Shown: piece after piece, positions 13,515 through 14,147 of the stretch | Layout: the number at the start of each line of letters is the position of its first letter | Numbering within the stretch: the first letter of the stretch is position 1 | Origin: Candidatus Bathyarchaeota archaeon | GTDB lineage: Archaea > Thermoproteota > Bathyarchaeia > Bathyarchaeales > Bathycorpusculaceae | Direction of reading: 5' to 3' | Length of the DNA stretch: 14,147 bases | NCBI GenBank assembly: GCA_030630585.1 | Contig: DAOVMU010000012.1 | Span: forward strand, 1-14,147 | Made by a program: the position numbers and the translations under genes | The notes under the pieces: generated by a model | Seen by the model: only the letters and a program-made list of their open reading frames with translations | What the model was told of the DNA's origin: nothing | Databases searched by the model: none

Positions 13515-14147
13515 ATGTTTGGTAAAAAAAGAGTTGCAATTGTTGGAGCTGGCTTAACCCTGTTCCGAAGACGCCTAAAAGAAACTGGTAAAGAATTGTC
13601 TTACGAAGCAGCAAAAATGGCTCTTGACGCCGCTGGAATGGAGCTAAAAGACATGCAAAGCGTGGTGATGGGAACGGCGCCAGATGCTTTTGACGGAGTT
13701 CACATGAAAGGCGAGTATTTAGCAGATGGGGCAGGAGCATACCGCAAGCCATACACCAGGGTTTTCGTAGGTGGCGGAACAGGAGTTTTTGCTCCACTTG
13801 CAGGTTGGTGGCACATTGCCTCTGGACAATTCGACACGTGCTTAGTTGTCGCCGAAGAGAAAATGTCCTCCTGTTATCCGCATCCGCAATACGCTTTCAC
13901 AACGATATTCGACCCAATCCTTGAACGACCACTAGGCATGAACCTAGTCTGGATATTCGCCTTAGAAATGAATCGTTACATGCATAAACACGGCATTAAG
14001 AAGGAGCAAATAGCCTTAGTTTCTGTCAAAAACAAACGAAACGCCTTGGACCATCCATGTTCCCAATTAGGCGCAAACATAACAGTTGAAGACGTTTTGA
14101 ACTCTGAAGTCATGGCCTGGCCAGTTCAACGCTTAGATATTAGCCCA
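13515..14147 (+). CDS. Second thiolase-fold protein without the catalytic cysteine (partial)
   Basis: ATG 13515 opens 211 codons to the window edge; the C-terminal half is missing. A GAGGTGA site overlapping the previous gene's stop (13500-13506) lies eight bases upstream, indicating co-translation. The N-terminus (KKRVAIVGAGLTLF) and SGQFDTCLVVAEEKM are thiolase-like. It resembles the preceding gene in FDPILERPLGMNLVW and EMNRYMHKHG, where that gene has LDPILNRPLG and EMNRYLHD, and in KNKRNA; the two are probably paralogues. At the nucleophile position it has glycine (VGGGTGVFAP, Gly87) instead of Cys. The later catalytic motifs are beyond the edge. The pair may form a heterodimeric thiolase-like enzyme; a DUF35 gene might follow outside the window, as in related clusters, but that cannot be seen. 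Confidence 0.9.
   Translation, partial: MFGKKRVAIVGAGLTLFRRRLKETGKELSYEAAKMALDAAGMELKDMQSVVMGTAPDAFDGVHMKGEYLADGAGAYRKPYTRVFVGGGTGVFAPLAGWWHIASGQFDTCLVVAEEKMSSCYPHPQYAFTTIFDPILERPLGMNLVWIFALEMNRYMHKHGIKKEQIALVSVKNKRNALDHPCSQLGANITVEDVLNSEVMAWPVQRLDISP

Noticed and set aside
1..14147. CRISPR arrays, insertion sequences or integrase genes
   Set aside because: No regularly spaced direct repeats, terminal inverted repeats with a transposase, or recombinase motifs were seen.

Overview
The window looks like archaeal genomic DNA, most likely from the TACK side of the tree (Bathyarchaeia-like is my best guess, not proven). The support is a Rpo5/RpoH RNA polymerase subunit, a CxxC-x17-CxxC zinc protein, a thiolase that ends on the stop-start junction of a DUF35 gene (the archaeal acetoacetyl-CoA thiolase arrangement), archaeal box-A promoter sequences of the AAGTTTAAATA kind, and frequent TTG start codons placed behind good Shine-Dalgarno sequences.

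Left part (1-1400): small genes on the minus strand. These are a partial unrecognised protein running off the left edge, a 54-residue YHS-domain protein and a 48-residue double zinc-knuckle protein that has its own terminator hairpin. A doubtful hypothetical ORF (937-1206) follows. A short broken gene remnant lies on the plus strand (1233-1373).

Middle (1400-3480): rpo5 on the plus strand faces a small HTH-like protein gene on the minus strand. This Rpo5 is 182 residues instead of the usual archaeal ~80, and its extra N-terminal domain resembles the jaw domain of eukaryotic RPB5. About 510 bases without a convincing gene follow, holding a striking C10-TA-G17 homopolymer palindrome. A HAD-family phosphatase gene comes next on the plus strand.

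Centre (3485-10516): one very large minus-strand gene for a secreted, membrane-anchored, gingipain-like (family C25) cysteine protease of about 2,343 residues. It has two Rossmann-like domains, two CARDB-like domains, five Ig-like repeats and a C-terminal transmembrane anchor.

Right part (10610-14147): two divergent groups of thiolase-superfamily genes. The minus-strand pair is a catalytically intact thiolase with a DUF35 zinc-ribbon/OB-fold partner. The plus-strand pair (the second gene cut by the window edge) consists of thiolase-fold proteins lacking the nucleophilic cysteine; the complete one also lacks the other catalytic residues. A perfect 9-bp inverted repeat lies in the shared intergenic region and may be the operator for both groups.
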